A stretch of 64,000 nucleotides of DNA, taken from Paracoccaceae bacterium. GTDB taxonomy: Bacteria; Pseudomonadota; Alphaproteobacteria; Rhodobacterales; Rhodobacteraceae. The notes below the pieces were generated by a model, which saw nothing but the letters and a program-made list of their open reading frames with translations, made no database searches and was not told the origin of the DNA. Position numbers and translations under genes: made by a program. The stretch spans positions 36,385 to 100,384 of the forward strand of contig PAQV01000007.1 in the NCBI GenBank assembly GCA_002709405.1, read 5' to 3'. Positions 53,841-62,700 of the stretch are shown piece by piece (positions within the stretch are counted from its first letter, which is position 1; the number at the start of each line of letters is the position of its first letter).

Positions 53841-55354
53841 CAGGACGCCTCTTGAATGGGTTCGTCGGCGATCGCGTGAATGATGTTGCTGGTCGAGATC
53901 GCGTCGCCCGTCAGCTCGCTGACCTGGCGGCGGTCGCGCAGGACGATGACCCGGGTGGAATAGGCCACCAGTTCCTCCAGCTCGGACGAGGCCACCAGCA
54001 GGGCCATGCCCTGTTCGCGCAGGGATTCGATCAGGGCGATGATCTCGGCATGGGCGCCGACGTCGATGCCCCGGGTGGGTTCGTCGAGGATCAGGAAATC
54101 GGGAGCGGTGGCCAGCCAGCGGGCCAGCAGGGCCTTTTGCTGGTTGCCGCCCGACAGCAGGCGGATCGGCATGTCGAGGCTCGCCAGGCGGATGTCCAGC
54201 GCCTTGACGTAATGCTCGGCGATCTCGGTGACCTTTGCCCGGGGGATCGGCCGCCACCAGCCCTGGCGGGCCTGCAGGGCAAGGACGATGTTGTCGCGCA
54301 CCGACAGGTCGCCCACGATGCCGTCGGTCTTGCGGTCCTCGGGACATAAGGCAAAGCCCTGGGCCACGGCCTCGCGCGGGTTGGTCACGCGGATCTCGTG
54401 GCCCTCGCGCAGGATGCGGCCCTGGTCGGCGGGCACTGCGCCGAAGATCAGGTTGGCGGTCTCGGTCCGGCCCGAGCCCAGCAGGCCGGCCAGGCCCACG
54501 ACCTCGCCCTTGTGGATCCGCAGCGAGGCCGGGTCCAGCATTCCCGACTTTGCCAGCCCGTCGACCTCGATCAGCAAGTCGCCCAAGGTCCGCGGCGCAC
54601 GGTCATGGACACGGGCCTCCAGCTGGCGGCCCAGCATCAGGGTGACGATGTCGGTCTGGCTGACCCCGTCCAGCAGGCGCGTGCCGACCACCCGGCCGTT
54701 GCGCAGGATGGTGGCCCGGTCGGAAATGTCGAAGACCTGGTCGAGGAAATGGGTGATGAAGACCACGGCCAGCCCGCGCGCCTTCAGCGTGCGGATGACG
54801 GAAAACAACAGTTGGACCTCGTCCCGGTCCAGCGAGGCCGTGGGTTCATCGAGGATCAGCACCTTGCCCGACATCTCGACCGCCCGGGCGATGGCCACCA
54901 CTTGCTGGACGGCCACGGAATACGAGGTCAGCGGTTCCGCCGGGTCGATGTCCAGCCCGTAGTCCGCCAGCACCTCGCGGGCCTCGGTCACCATGCGCCG
55001 GCGGGCCAGCAGGCCCAAGCGCGTCGGTTGCCGGCCCAGAAAGAGGTTCTCGGCCACGGTCAGGTTGGGCAGCAGGTTGACCTCTTGGTAGACCGTGCCG
55101 ATGCCCAGCTTCTGGCTGTCGAGCGTGGAATGAGGGGCGATGTCGGCCCCGTCCAGGGTGATCACCCCGCCGTCGCGCCGGTAGACGCCGGTCAGGCACT
55201 TGATCAGCGTGGACTTGCCCGCCCCGTTTTCGCCCAGCAGGGCATGGACTTCGCCGGGATAGAGTTTCAGTTCCACGTCATCCAGCGCCACCGCGCCGGG
55301 AAAGAACTTGGACACGCCGCGGGCGTGCAGCATCGGCCTTGGATCGTCAGTCAT
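53840..55354 (-). CDS. ytfR: Sugar ABC transporter ATPase, YtfR-like (two NBDs)
   Basis: 504 residues, sugar-type ATPase with two tandem nucleotide-binding domains (RbsA/MglA class). Domain 1: LLGENGAGKSTLIKCLTGVY, degenerate signature near SYSVAVQQVVAIARA, LILDEPTASLD. Domain 2: degenerate Walker A GLLGSGRTETANLIFG, signature LSGGNQQKALLARW, LILDEPTRGIDVGA. The weak second site is normal for this class. Start at 55354 (MTDDPRPMLHARGVSKFFPG). Confidence 0.95.
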   Translation of the reverse strand: MTDDPRPMLHARGVSKFFPGAVALDDVELKLYPGEVHALLGENGAGKSTLIKCLTGVYRRDGGVITLDGADIAPHSTLDSQKLGIGTVYQEVNLLPNLTVAENLFLGRQPTRLGLLARRRMVTEAREVLADYGLDIDPAEPLTSYSVAVQQVVAIARAVEMSGKVLILDEPTASLDRDEVQLLFSVIRTLKARGLAVVFITHFLDQVFDISDRATILRNGRVVGTRLLDGVSQTDIVTLMLGRQLEARVHDRAPRTLGDLLIEVDGLAKSGMLDPASLRIHKGEVVGLAGLLGSGRTETANLIFGAVPADQGRILREGHEIRVTNPREAVAQGFALCPEDRKTDGIVGDLSVRDNIVLALQARQGWWRPIPRAKVTEIAEHYVKALDIRLASLDMPIRLLSGGNQQKALLARWLATAPDFLILDEPTRGIDVGAHAEIIALIESLREQGMALLVASSELEELVAYSTRVIVLRDRRQVSELTGDAISTSNIIHAIADEPIQEAS

Positions 55355-55440
55355 GGTCTCCGCCCTGTTGCCGCGGGCCCTGGCAGGGGGCCGCGGTCAT
55401 GGTGCGCGGGACGGGGTGGGCCCGTCCACACGCGATGGTC

Positions 55441-56394
55441 TCAGTAGCCGAGATCTTTCTTCATCTCGTAGATCGACTGGTTGTCATCCGAGGCGGTGAA
55501 CAGCTTGGATTCCGTCTGGATCCATTTCGGGGGCAGGGTGCCGTCGGCCAGATAGGCCTCGAGCGCGTCCAGGGCCGGGCCGGCCATGTTCGGCGTCAGC
55601 TCGATCGTGGCGTTCATCTCGCCCTGGGCGATGGCCAGGTGGGCATCCGGTACCGCGTCGATGGCGACGATCTTGATGTCCTCGCCCGGTTTCAGCCCGG
55701 CTTCCTTGATGGCCTGGATCGCGCCCACGGCCATGTCGTCGTTATGGGCATAAAGCGCGCAGATGCTGTCTCCGCCCTCGGCCTTCAGGAAGCTTTCCAT
55801 CACCACCTTGCCCTGGCTGCGGGTGAAGTCCCCGGTCTGGCTGCGCACGATTTCCAGGTTGGCGTGTCCGTCGATCCCCTGTTCGAACCCGGTCTTGCGG
55901 TCGATGGCCGGCGACGACCCGGTGGTGCCTTGCAGTTCGACGATGCGGCAGTCGCTGTCGCCCATTTCCGAGACCAGCCATTCGCCGGCCACCTTGCCTT
56001 CGTGCACCAGGTCCGAGGTCACGGCGGTCAGGTACAGGTCGTCGGGCGCATCGACCGTGCGGTCCAGCAGAACGACCGGGATCTCGGCGTCCTGGGCTTC
56101 TTCCAGCACCTCGTCCCAGCCGGTCGCAACCACGGGCGCGATCAGGATCGCATCGACGCCCTGGGCAATGAACGACCGGATCGCCTTGATCTGGTTTTCC
56201 TGCTTTTGCTGGGCATCCGCGAATTTCAGCGTGATCCCGCGCTTTTCGGCTTCCTGCTTGGTCACTGTGGTTTCCGCCGCACGCCAGCCGGATTCCGACC
56301 CGATCTGCGAAAACCCGATGGTGAGGTCGGCGGCAAGTGCGGCGACAGGTGACAGGATGACGGCGCTCGCCATGAGCGTAGCCTTGATGTTCAT
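55441..56394 (-). CDS. ytfQ: Galactofuranose-type sugar-binding protein, YtfQ-like
   Basis: 317 residues. Signal peptide MNIKATLMASAVILSPVAALA. It matches E. coli YtfQ nearly block for block from memory: TIGFSQIGSESGWRAAETTV, EAEKRGITLKFADAQQKQEN, IAPVVATGWDEVL, VELQGTTGSSPAIDRKTGF, SQTGDFTRSQGK, YAHNDDMAVGAIQAIKEAGL and VELTPNMAGPALDALE. First gene of the operon. The ligand is probably a furanose sugar such as galactofuranose, but no sugar-metabolism gene is adjacent to confirm this. Confidence 0.94.
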   Translation of the reverse strand: MNIKATLMASAVILSPVAALAADLTIGFSQIGSESGWRAAETTVTKQEAEKRGITLKFADAQQKQENQIKAIRSFIAQGVDAILIAPVVATGWDEVLEEAQDAEIPVVLLDRTVDAPDDLYLTAVTSDLVHEGKVAGEWLVSEMGDSDCRIVELQGTTGSSPAIDRKTGFEQGIDGHANLEIVRSQTGDFTRSQGKVVMESFLKAEGGDSICALYAHNDDMAVGAIQAIKEAGLKPGEDIKIVAIDAVPDAHLAIAQGEMNATIELTPNMAGPALDALEAYLADGTLPPKWIQTESKLFTASDDNQSIYEMKKDLGY

Positions 56395-56655
56395 CTGGTT
56401 CTCCTCCCTTAGAACATGCGGTGTTGGCGCGATGTATTAAGTATTACTTTATGTATCTTGTAAACTGGATTCGTGCATCTTCGGACAATTCACTCGCCTA
56501 TAGGCTGCACCTGGCAGGCGTGCGGGATCGGCACGCGTGGCGGGTCCGACGCGTTGCGCCTTGCATGGATCGAGCGCGCAGGTGGCGGTGATTGTCTTCT
56601 TATATCAGGGAGTTGGGTCGCTCTGGGCGCGTTGGGCCCGAAGCGATGAGCGCGG
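56395..56655. promoter_or_regulatory. Promoter region of the YtfQ-type operon with a GT-N3-AC operator
   Basis: 261-base gap. The AT-rich part 56430-56465 contains AAGTATTACTT (56439-56449), an odd-symmetry palindrome with the GT-N3-AC core typical of FadR-type GntR regulators, 45 bases before the ytfQ ATG. It can hold both promoter and operator. The rest, 56470-56655, lies beyond the stop of the DUF1489 gene and shows no clear gene or terminator. Confidence 0.5.
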
Positions 56656-57087
56656 TCAGCGCACGCCGATCTCGGCCAGGGCAGCGGCCAGTTTCGGGGG
56701 CAGGACATCCTCGGCCGGGCGGCCTTCGGGCTGGTCCTCGGGGGCGTCCTCGGGCGACAGGTAGCGCCAGCCCTGGAACGGGCGGCGGGGCAGAGGGCGG
56801 GTGCGCACGACCTGCGGGTCCAGCACGATGGCGCAGCGGGCGATGCCGTCCTGGCCGGTGACCGGGTCCAGCCGCAGCACCTTCTGGCGGGCCAGGACCA
56901 GCCCCTTGAACACCCAGTAGAGCGACCCGCCGTTCAGCAATTCCGCCTCGCGCTTGGGCCACATCCGCGTGATGTGGCGCGGCAGGCCGTCGTCGCCCCG
57001 GGCCCGGGCTGTGCCCTGCCAGTGCAGCAGATCCTCGACCGCTTCGACCCCGACGCAGAGTTTTACCAGGTGTGTCGTCTTATCCAC
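56656..57087 (-). CDS. DUF1489 family protein
   Basis: 143 residues. Family-wide blocks are present: THLVKLCVGVEAVEDL, HITRMWPKREAELLNGGSLYWV and VLDPQVVRTRPLPRRPFQGWRYL. Function unknown; the family is almost confined to alphaproteobacteria. I choose the GTG at 57087, with GGGGA 7 bases upstream, because it starts the protein six residues before the conserved KLCVG as in relatives; an ATG at 57138 would add 17 unconserved residues and lacks a ribosome-binding site. Divergent from nrdJ. Confidence 0.85.
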   Translation of the reverse strand: MDKTTHLVKLCVGVEAVEDLLHWQGTARARGDDGLPRHITRMWPKREAELLNGGSLYWVFKGLVLARQKVLRLDPVTGQDGIARCAIVLDPQVVRTRPLPRRPFQGWRYLSPEDAPEDQPEGRPAEDVLPPKLAAALAEIGVR

Positions 57088-57221
57088 AGAGTCGTCCCCA
57101 CTATCCGCCTTATATTGTAGAGGTGACCGGGATGACATCAAGCTGTTGCGGTTTCGACTGTTGAGGTTCTGGGCCCAAATAAGGTACCGTGCCTGTCTGC
57201 ATCATTCGAGGGAATCGACCG

Positions 57222-59504
57222 ATGAGCCGTTTTGCCGCCCCCATCGCCGAACAGATCTGGGACATGAAGTACCGCTTCAAGGAAGCGGACGGGACGCCGA
57301 TCGACCTGACGGTCGAAGACAGCTGGCGCCGGATTGCCCGCGACCTGGCCCGCGTGGAGGCCGATCCGGACCTGTGGGAAGACCGGTTCTACGCGGCGCT
57401 TGAGGATTTCAAATACCTGCCCGCGGGCCGGATCACCGCCGGCGCGGGCACGGCCCGGTCGGTCACCCTGTTCAACTGTTTTGTCATGGGCACGATCCCC
57501 GACAGCATGGGCGGCATCTTCGAGATGCTGAAAGAGGCGGCGCTGACCATGCAGCAGGGCGGGGGCATCGGCTATGATTTCTCGACCATCCGGCCGCGCG
57601 GGGCAAACGTGACCGGGGTGGCGGCCGACGCCTCGGGGCCGCTCAGCTTCATGGACGTCTGGGATGCGATGTGCCGGACGATCATGTCGGCGGGCTCGCG
57701 CCGGGGGGCGATGATGGCCACCATGCGCTGCGACCACCCCGACATCGAGGATTTCATTTCGGCCAAGTCCGACGCCGCCCGCCTGCGCATGTTCAACCTG
57801 TCGGTGCTGGTGTCGGATGCCTTCCTTGAAGCGGTGAAGGCCGATGGCCCGTGGGAGCTGGTCTTTGACGGCAAGGTCTATCACACGGTCGAGGCCCGCG
57901 ACCTGTGGAACCGGATCATGAAGGCGACCTACGACTACGCCGAGCCGGGCGTGATCTTCATCGACCGGATCAACCAGGCCAACAACCTTGCCTATTGCGA
58001 GACCATCGCGGCCACAAACCCCTGCGGCGAACAGCCCCTGCCACCCTACGGCGCCTGCCTGCTGGGGTCGATCAACCTGGCCAGGCTGGTCGACCGGCCG
58101 TTCGAGGACGGGGCGGGCATCGACGACGACGCCCTGTCGGAACTGGTCGCGACGGCCGTTCGGATGATGGACAACGTGGTCGATGCGTCGAAGTTTCCCC
58201 TGCCCGAACAGGCGGCCGAGGCGCGCAACAAGCGGCGGATCGGGCTGGGTGTGACCGGCCTGGCCGATGCCCTGTTGATGATGGGGCTGCGCTATGGCTC
58301 GGACGAGGCGGCGCGCCAGACCGAGCGCTGGTTGCACGCGATCGCCCGCGCCGCCTACCTGGCGTCGGTGCAATTGGCGAAGGAGAAAGGCGCCTTCCCG
58401 CTGTTCGACGCCGACGGGTACCTTGGCTCGGGCACCATGCAGCAGATGGATGACGACGTGCGCGCAGCCATCCGCGAACACGGGATCCGCAACGCCCTGC
58501 TGACATCCATCGCCCCGACCGGGACGATTTCGCTGTATGCCGGCAACGTGTCGTCGGGGATCGAGCCGGTCTTTGCCTATGCCTATACGCGCAAGGTGTT
58601 GCAGAAAGATGGATCGCGGACCGAGGAAGAGGTCGTCGATTATGCCGTCCAGCTGTGGCGCGACATGCATGGCGATGCCGAGCTGCCCGCCCATTTCGTC
58701 AACGCCCAGACCCTGGACCCGGCCGATCACGTCAAGATGCAGGCGGCCGCCCAGAAGTGGGTGGATTCGTCGATTTCCAAGACGATCAACTGCCCCGAGG
58801 ACATCTCTTTCGAGGCCTTCAAGGACGTCTACATGCAGGCCTGGGAAACCGGCTGCAAGGGCTGCACGACCTACCGGCCTAACGACGTGACCGGCTCGGT
58901 GCTGACGGTCAGCGAGGCAACGGAAAAGGCCCCGGGTGAAGCGCCTGCCTCCGATGGATCGGCGCCTGGTGGCGACGTGATCTACATGTCCGAACCGCTG
59001 GACCGGCCGCAGGCCCTGGAAGGGCAGACCTACAAGCTGAAATGGCCCGACAGCGAGCACGCGATCTATATCACCATCAATGACATCGTCATCGGCGGTC
59101 ACCGGCGGCCGTTCGAGGTGTTCATCAATTCCAAGAACATGGAGCATTTCGCCTGGACGGTGGCCCTGACCCGGATGATCTCGGCCGTGTTCCGGCGGGG
59201 CGGGGACGTGTCCTTCGTGGTCGAGGAACTGAAGGCGGTGTTCGACCCGCGCGGCGGGGCCTGGATGCAGGGCAAGTACATCCCGTCGATCCTGGCGGCC
59301 ATCGGGGGCGTCATCGAGCGCCACATGATCGCCATCGGCTTCATCGCGGGCGAGGGCATGGGCCTGAAGTCCGACCCCCAGGCCGATGTGGTCAACCTGG
59401 GCGCCCCGCGCGGCCCGGCCTGCCCAAGCTGCGGCCAGTACGACATGCGCATGGTCGAAGGCTGCATGACCTGTGCCTCCTGCGGTCATTCGAAGTGCGG
59501 GTGA
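57222..59504 (+). CDS. nrdJ: Adenosylcobalamin-dependent ribonucleotide reductase (class II)
   Basis: 760 residues. Reduces ribonucleotides to deoxyribonucleotides independently of oxygen. The start at 57222 follows GAGGGAATCG. Landmarks: TLFNCFVMG (first redox Cys), MQQGGGIGYDFSTIRPRG, ATNPCGEQPLPPYGACLLGS (active-site Cys and Glu), LTSIAPTGTISLYAGN, KTINCPEDISFE, and a C-terminal tail with CPSCGQYDMRMVEGCMTCASCGHSKC, whose paired cysteines re-reduce the active site. Needs B12; no B12 riboswitch or cobalamin gene is seen nearby. No intein interrupts the gene. Confidence 0.96.
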   Translation: MSRFAAPIAEQIWDMKYRFKEADGTPIDLTVEDSWRRIARDLARVEADPDLWEDRFYAALEDFKYLPAGRITAGAGTARSVTLFNCFVMGTIPDSMGGIFEMLKEAALTMQQGGGIGYDFSTIRPRGANVTGVAADASGPLSFMDVWDAMCRTIMSAGSRRGAMMATMRCDHPDIEDFISAKSDAARLRMFNLSVLVSDAFLEAVKADGPWELVFDGKVYHTVEARDLWNRIMKATYDYAEPGVIFIDRINQANNLAYCETIAATNPCGEQPLPPYGACLLGSINLARLVDRPFEDGAGIDDDALSELVATAVRMMDNVVDASKFPLPEQAAEARNKRRIGLGVTGLADALLMMGLRYGSDEAARQTERWLHAIARAAYLASVQLAKEKGAFPLFDADGYLGSGTMQQMDDDVRAAIREHGIRNALLTSIAPTGTISLYAGNVSSGIEPVFAYAYTRKVLQKDGSRTEEEVVDYAVQLWRDMHGDAELPAHFVNAQTLDPADHVKMQAAAQKWVDSSISKTINCPEDISFEAFKDVYMQAWETGCKGCTTYRPNDVTGSVLTVSEATEKAPGEAPASDGSAPGGDVIYMSEPLDRPQALEGQTYKLKWPDSEHAIYITINDIVIGGHRRPFEVFINSKNMEHFAWTVALTRMISAVFRRGGDVSFVVEELKAVFDPRGGAWMQGKYIPSILAAIGGVIERHMIAIGFIAGEGMGLKSDPQADVVNLGAPRGPACPSCGQYDMRMVEGCMTCASCGHSKCG

Positions 59505-59589
59505 AGACGGGCGCGCGCGGCGTTTTTGTGGCGCGCCACGCGACATGACCTAACCGTCTCACAAGGTCATTTTGGCTGAGAAGATAAGG

Positions 59590-59620
59590 AAACGGCCTCG
59601 GGGAGTACCCGGGGCCGTTT
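59590..59620 (+). terminator. Rho-independent-type terminator after nrdJ
   Basis: Stem AAACGGCCTCGGG (59590-59602) with CCCGGGGCCGTTT (59608-59620), 13 bases with a single mismatch, 5-base loop GAGTA. The T-run after it is short, but the position 85 bases after nrdJ is right. Confidence 0.75.
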
Positions 59621-59776
59621 GCATGTCTGGCTGTGGCGATGCCGAGTGGTTTTTTTGGGGGGCAGGTCAAGAAGCCTATCGCAGCTCCGAACTCTTCCTA
59701 CAAAACTTAGAGACCTGCCTCTGCAACCGAAACCCGAACGATGAGCAGATAGCCAGCAACACAAACGCCACATCTA
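59621..59776. other. Gap at the composition boundary
   Basis: 156 bases between the nrdJ terminator and the stop of the large minus-strand gene. The sequence becomes visibly more AT-rich here (TTTTTTGG at 59649 onward, AACACAAACGCC). I see no tRNA, direct repeat or integrase remnant that would mark an island edge. It would be the 3' flank of the large gene. Confidence 0.4.
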
Positions 59777-62700
59777 CTAAATTGTTTTAGACGCCTTTTT
59801 GGCGAACCAGTAGCGAGGGGCCTCACCGCCGCGCTTCAAACCCACATAGAGCCCTCGGACACCGGTTGAATCATCGTAGCTATTGCTTGACTTATATTTC
59901 GAGAAACTGAACTTGAAGATGAGGCTTTGCCTGTAGGATTTGAGCGCATCGTTAAGCCAGGCATGTTTCGCCCACAGGATAGCACCCTCATCCTGATATC
60001 TGCTTCTATGACTATCGGGGTCCGGTCGCCACTCGCCCCAAACTTCGCTTTTCAATGCGAACCTGTTTGCGCGGTCACGCCAATGGCGTTCGTCATCGTC
60101 GGGTGTCAGACCGAGTAGCTTGTTGAGCGCCAGTCCCAGCCTTGGACGGGCCAAAGCTCCCCGGGTGGCCCACTCGTCACGTTCGTCAATGCCAATCGGA
60201 TACTTCTCCGGCTCCCATATCAACGGACTGAACGGCGTCTTCCCGGCGTAGCGGTCAACACGCCCATCTGACTGAAAACTTGGCAGCCAGAGATCGTATT
60301 CAGGTGTTTTCGAGAACTTCGCACATTGCCCGACCGCGCCCCGCTCCTTAACCAGAGCGGACATAAACCTGACGAATACGCCATCCGGTGACTTCCACTC
60401 TCCGCAGAGGGGCAAGAAGCCATCCTCCGAGCCCTCGGGGAACCCAACCTTCCGAAACAATGCTTCATCATCTACGAGTGTTTCCTGGCTTCCTTTTCGT
60501 TCACCCAAGAGGTTCTGTCGCGCCTGTGCCGGAACATCATCCTTGTGGTCAAACAGCCACGAGCCATCCTCAAACGATACGTCGTTTTCCCTTAGCCACT
60601 CTTTCCAAGGATTCTTGTCTTCCGAGTCATAGCTGGCGCGTGCGACGGGACGTGATTTCACCAGCGTCGTTGCAGCATGGAGGAGCGCATGCTTTTGCAC
60701 GTGATCCCGGTAGGTCTCGAACCTATCGTCTCCGCGGTGCCGGTAACGAATGCCACCGGGGAAGTCAGACATGCTCTTTGCATCGGGCCACTTTTGAATT
60801 ACTTCATCGGCAATGCAGTCGCTGGCTTCGTTGTCCGATATCCCAAAGAGCCTTGCCAGATTGGACACCTTGTACTTGTCAAAATCGTAGTCAAAACCGA
60901 AGTCGATCCGCCGATCCTTTTTGCCAGGCCAACCATTGCGCTCAATGACGCCATTCGGAGGCGTCCGAATTTCGCTCAATAGCTCCGTACCTTGAGAGCT
61001 CGCGACACCATCGCCCTCTGTGTTTGTCAAACATCGGGCAAGATGAAGCCTGTTCAGCACATGCAAACCGGGCCGGTGTACGAGTGCCTTAAGCCGCTGC
61101 TCGAGGGCTTCCAGCTCTTCGCCGTGATGCAGGGCGGCACGTGCTATCCCCATCAAGAGCCATTGCTGTGAGTTCAGGAATGCGAAGTGGTGACTGTCGG
61201 AGGTCAGTGATGCGTTCTCGTTCACATCGAAACGGTCAAGCAGTTGCTCGACATCCTCGATCAACCCGACATCGACCATACCCTTCAGGCTTCTCGCCGC
61301 CCGCCATCTGACAAAGGCATCACTGTCTCCGAGCAAGTGCCAGATGATGTCCGCAAGGACTTCGCTCTCGCTGCTCTTGCCCGCAAAGGCACTCTGATAC
61401 GATCCTTCGCCGATCTCATCGCCGACCTTGGCTGCCGAGCTCAACAGAAGACTCTCGAAAGCCTCCAAAGCTGTCGATGGATCAGTGTGACCACACAGGC
61501 TGGTGGCTAACTGAAGCCACTCGTCACCTCCGAGTTCGAGGCGCTCCTTTGCTATAGTCTCCAAGACCGATTGCAGCACAAACTTCGGATCGCCGCATAG
61601 CTCCGACAGACGGTAGATTTGCTGCGAAATTCCCGAGTAGCGAAGATCGAAAAGCTCCGATCCCTTGAATGCAAACAACCTCTTGATCAGTCCTGGAACA
61701 TTGTTCCTTACATGCGCCGTGGTGTCGGCCCATGCCTTCACGTATTCGATAATCAGACCCAGCGCGCTATCAAACTCAAGCTCAGCGGATTCACAAAGTG
61801 CTTCGACAAAGTTCAGTCTCTTTGAATACAGACATGTTTCACGTATCTCATCGAACAGGCGCTTCCTGTAGTCGAACTGCAATAATTCATTAGCTCGGAT
61901 TTCCTGCAACGCTTCATCTAGCGAGTTCGCGGACGTCGGATCAAACCTGGCAAGAATAGCTGAAAAGGCTTCCTCGCGAGACTCATCGGTCTGCTTTCTT
62001 GTGCCTACATGGAGGCTTTGATCAGTGACCGTACCGCTGTGATTCAATCTGGCATTCTCAAGGTCGCGCTCATGCCGTGCTGCGTCTCGCAGGCCCCGCA
62101 AGCGGTCTCTCAATGCGTCATCGCCAATTTCTTCAAAGGCATCCACACAGTCGAGTAGGCTCTCCCAAAGTGTTGGCCACCCGCCGAAACTGTGTTCGCT
62201 ATCCAGCTTTCCCGCCACCAGTGAGAAGATGGCTTCCCTATCTTCCGGCTTGGCAACTGAAATCAGATCACTCAGTCCCTTCCCAACTTGCCACTCATGC
62301 CAGCCGTGATCCTCACACACCGAAAGCAATACAGCCGCGCGCCGTGGGTCCAGGCGGCCTGCCTTCGCCAGGTAGCAGGCGAGTTGGGGAAGGCCGTAGG
62401 AGTAATCAACGACGTCCTGATCGAACCAGCGGATCAGCTTGTAGATTGCCGGAAAGCCGATGGAGGAAGAGGCAGCGCGTCCGAACAAAGTCCATCCAAA
62501 CTTTGACGGTTCGTGTTGGAAGATCGTCTGGCAAAGATTCATAAGACGGTGCGAGAGCTCCGGCCTGATGTACCCCCCGGGCTGCCCAGCCGCGTAGTGA
62601 AGGGCGGAGTAGATCAAGTCGAAATCATCTCCGCCCATCTGATCAAGTTGAGCCAAACCCTGGCTGTAGTACTCCTGCGCCTCTGCAATGCTCATCGGCA

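Noticed and set aside
57088..57221. Cobalamin riboswitch before B12-dependent nrdJ
   Set aside because: The 134-base gap is too short for a full riboswitch together with both promoters, and I see no B12-box-like sequence.
57138..59546. 802-codon open frame opposite nrdJ
   Set aside because: Antisense shadow with no recognisable domain; nrdJ is certain from its motifs.
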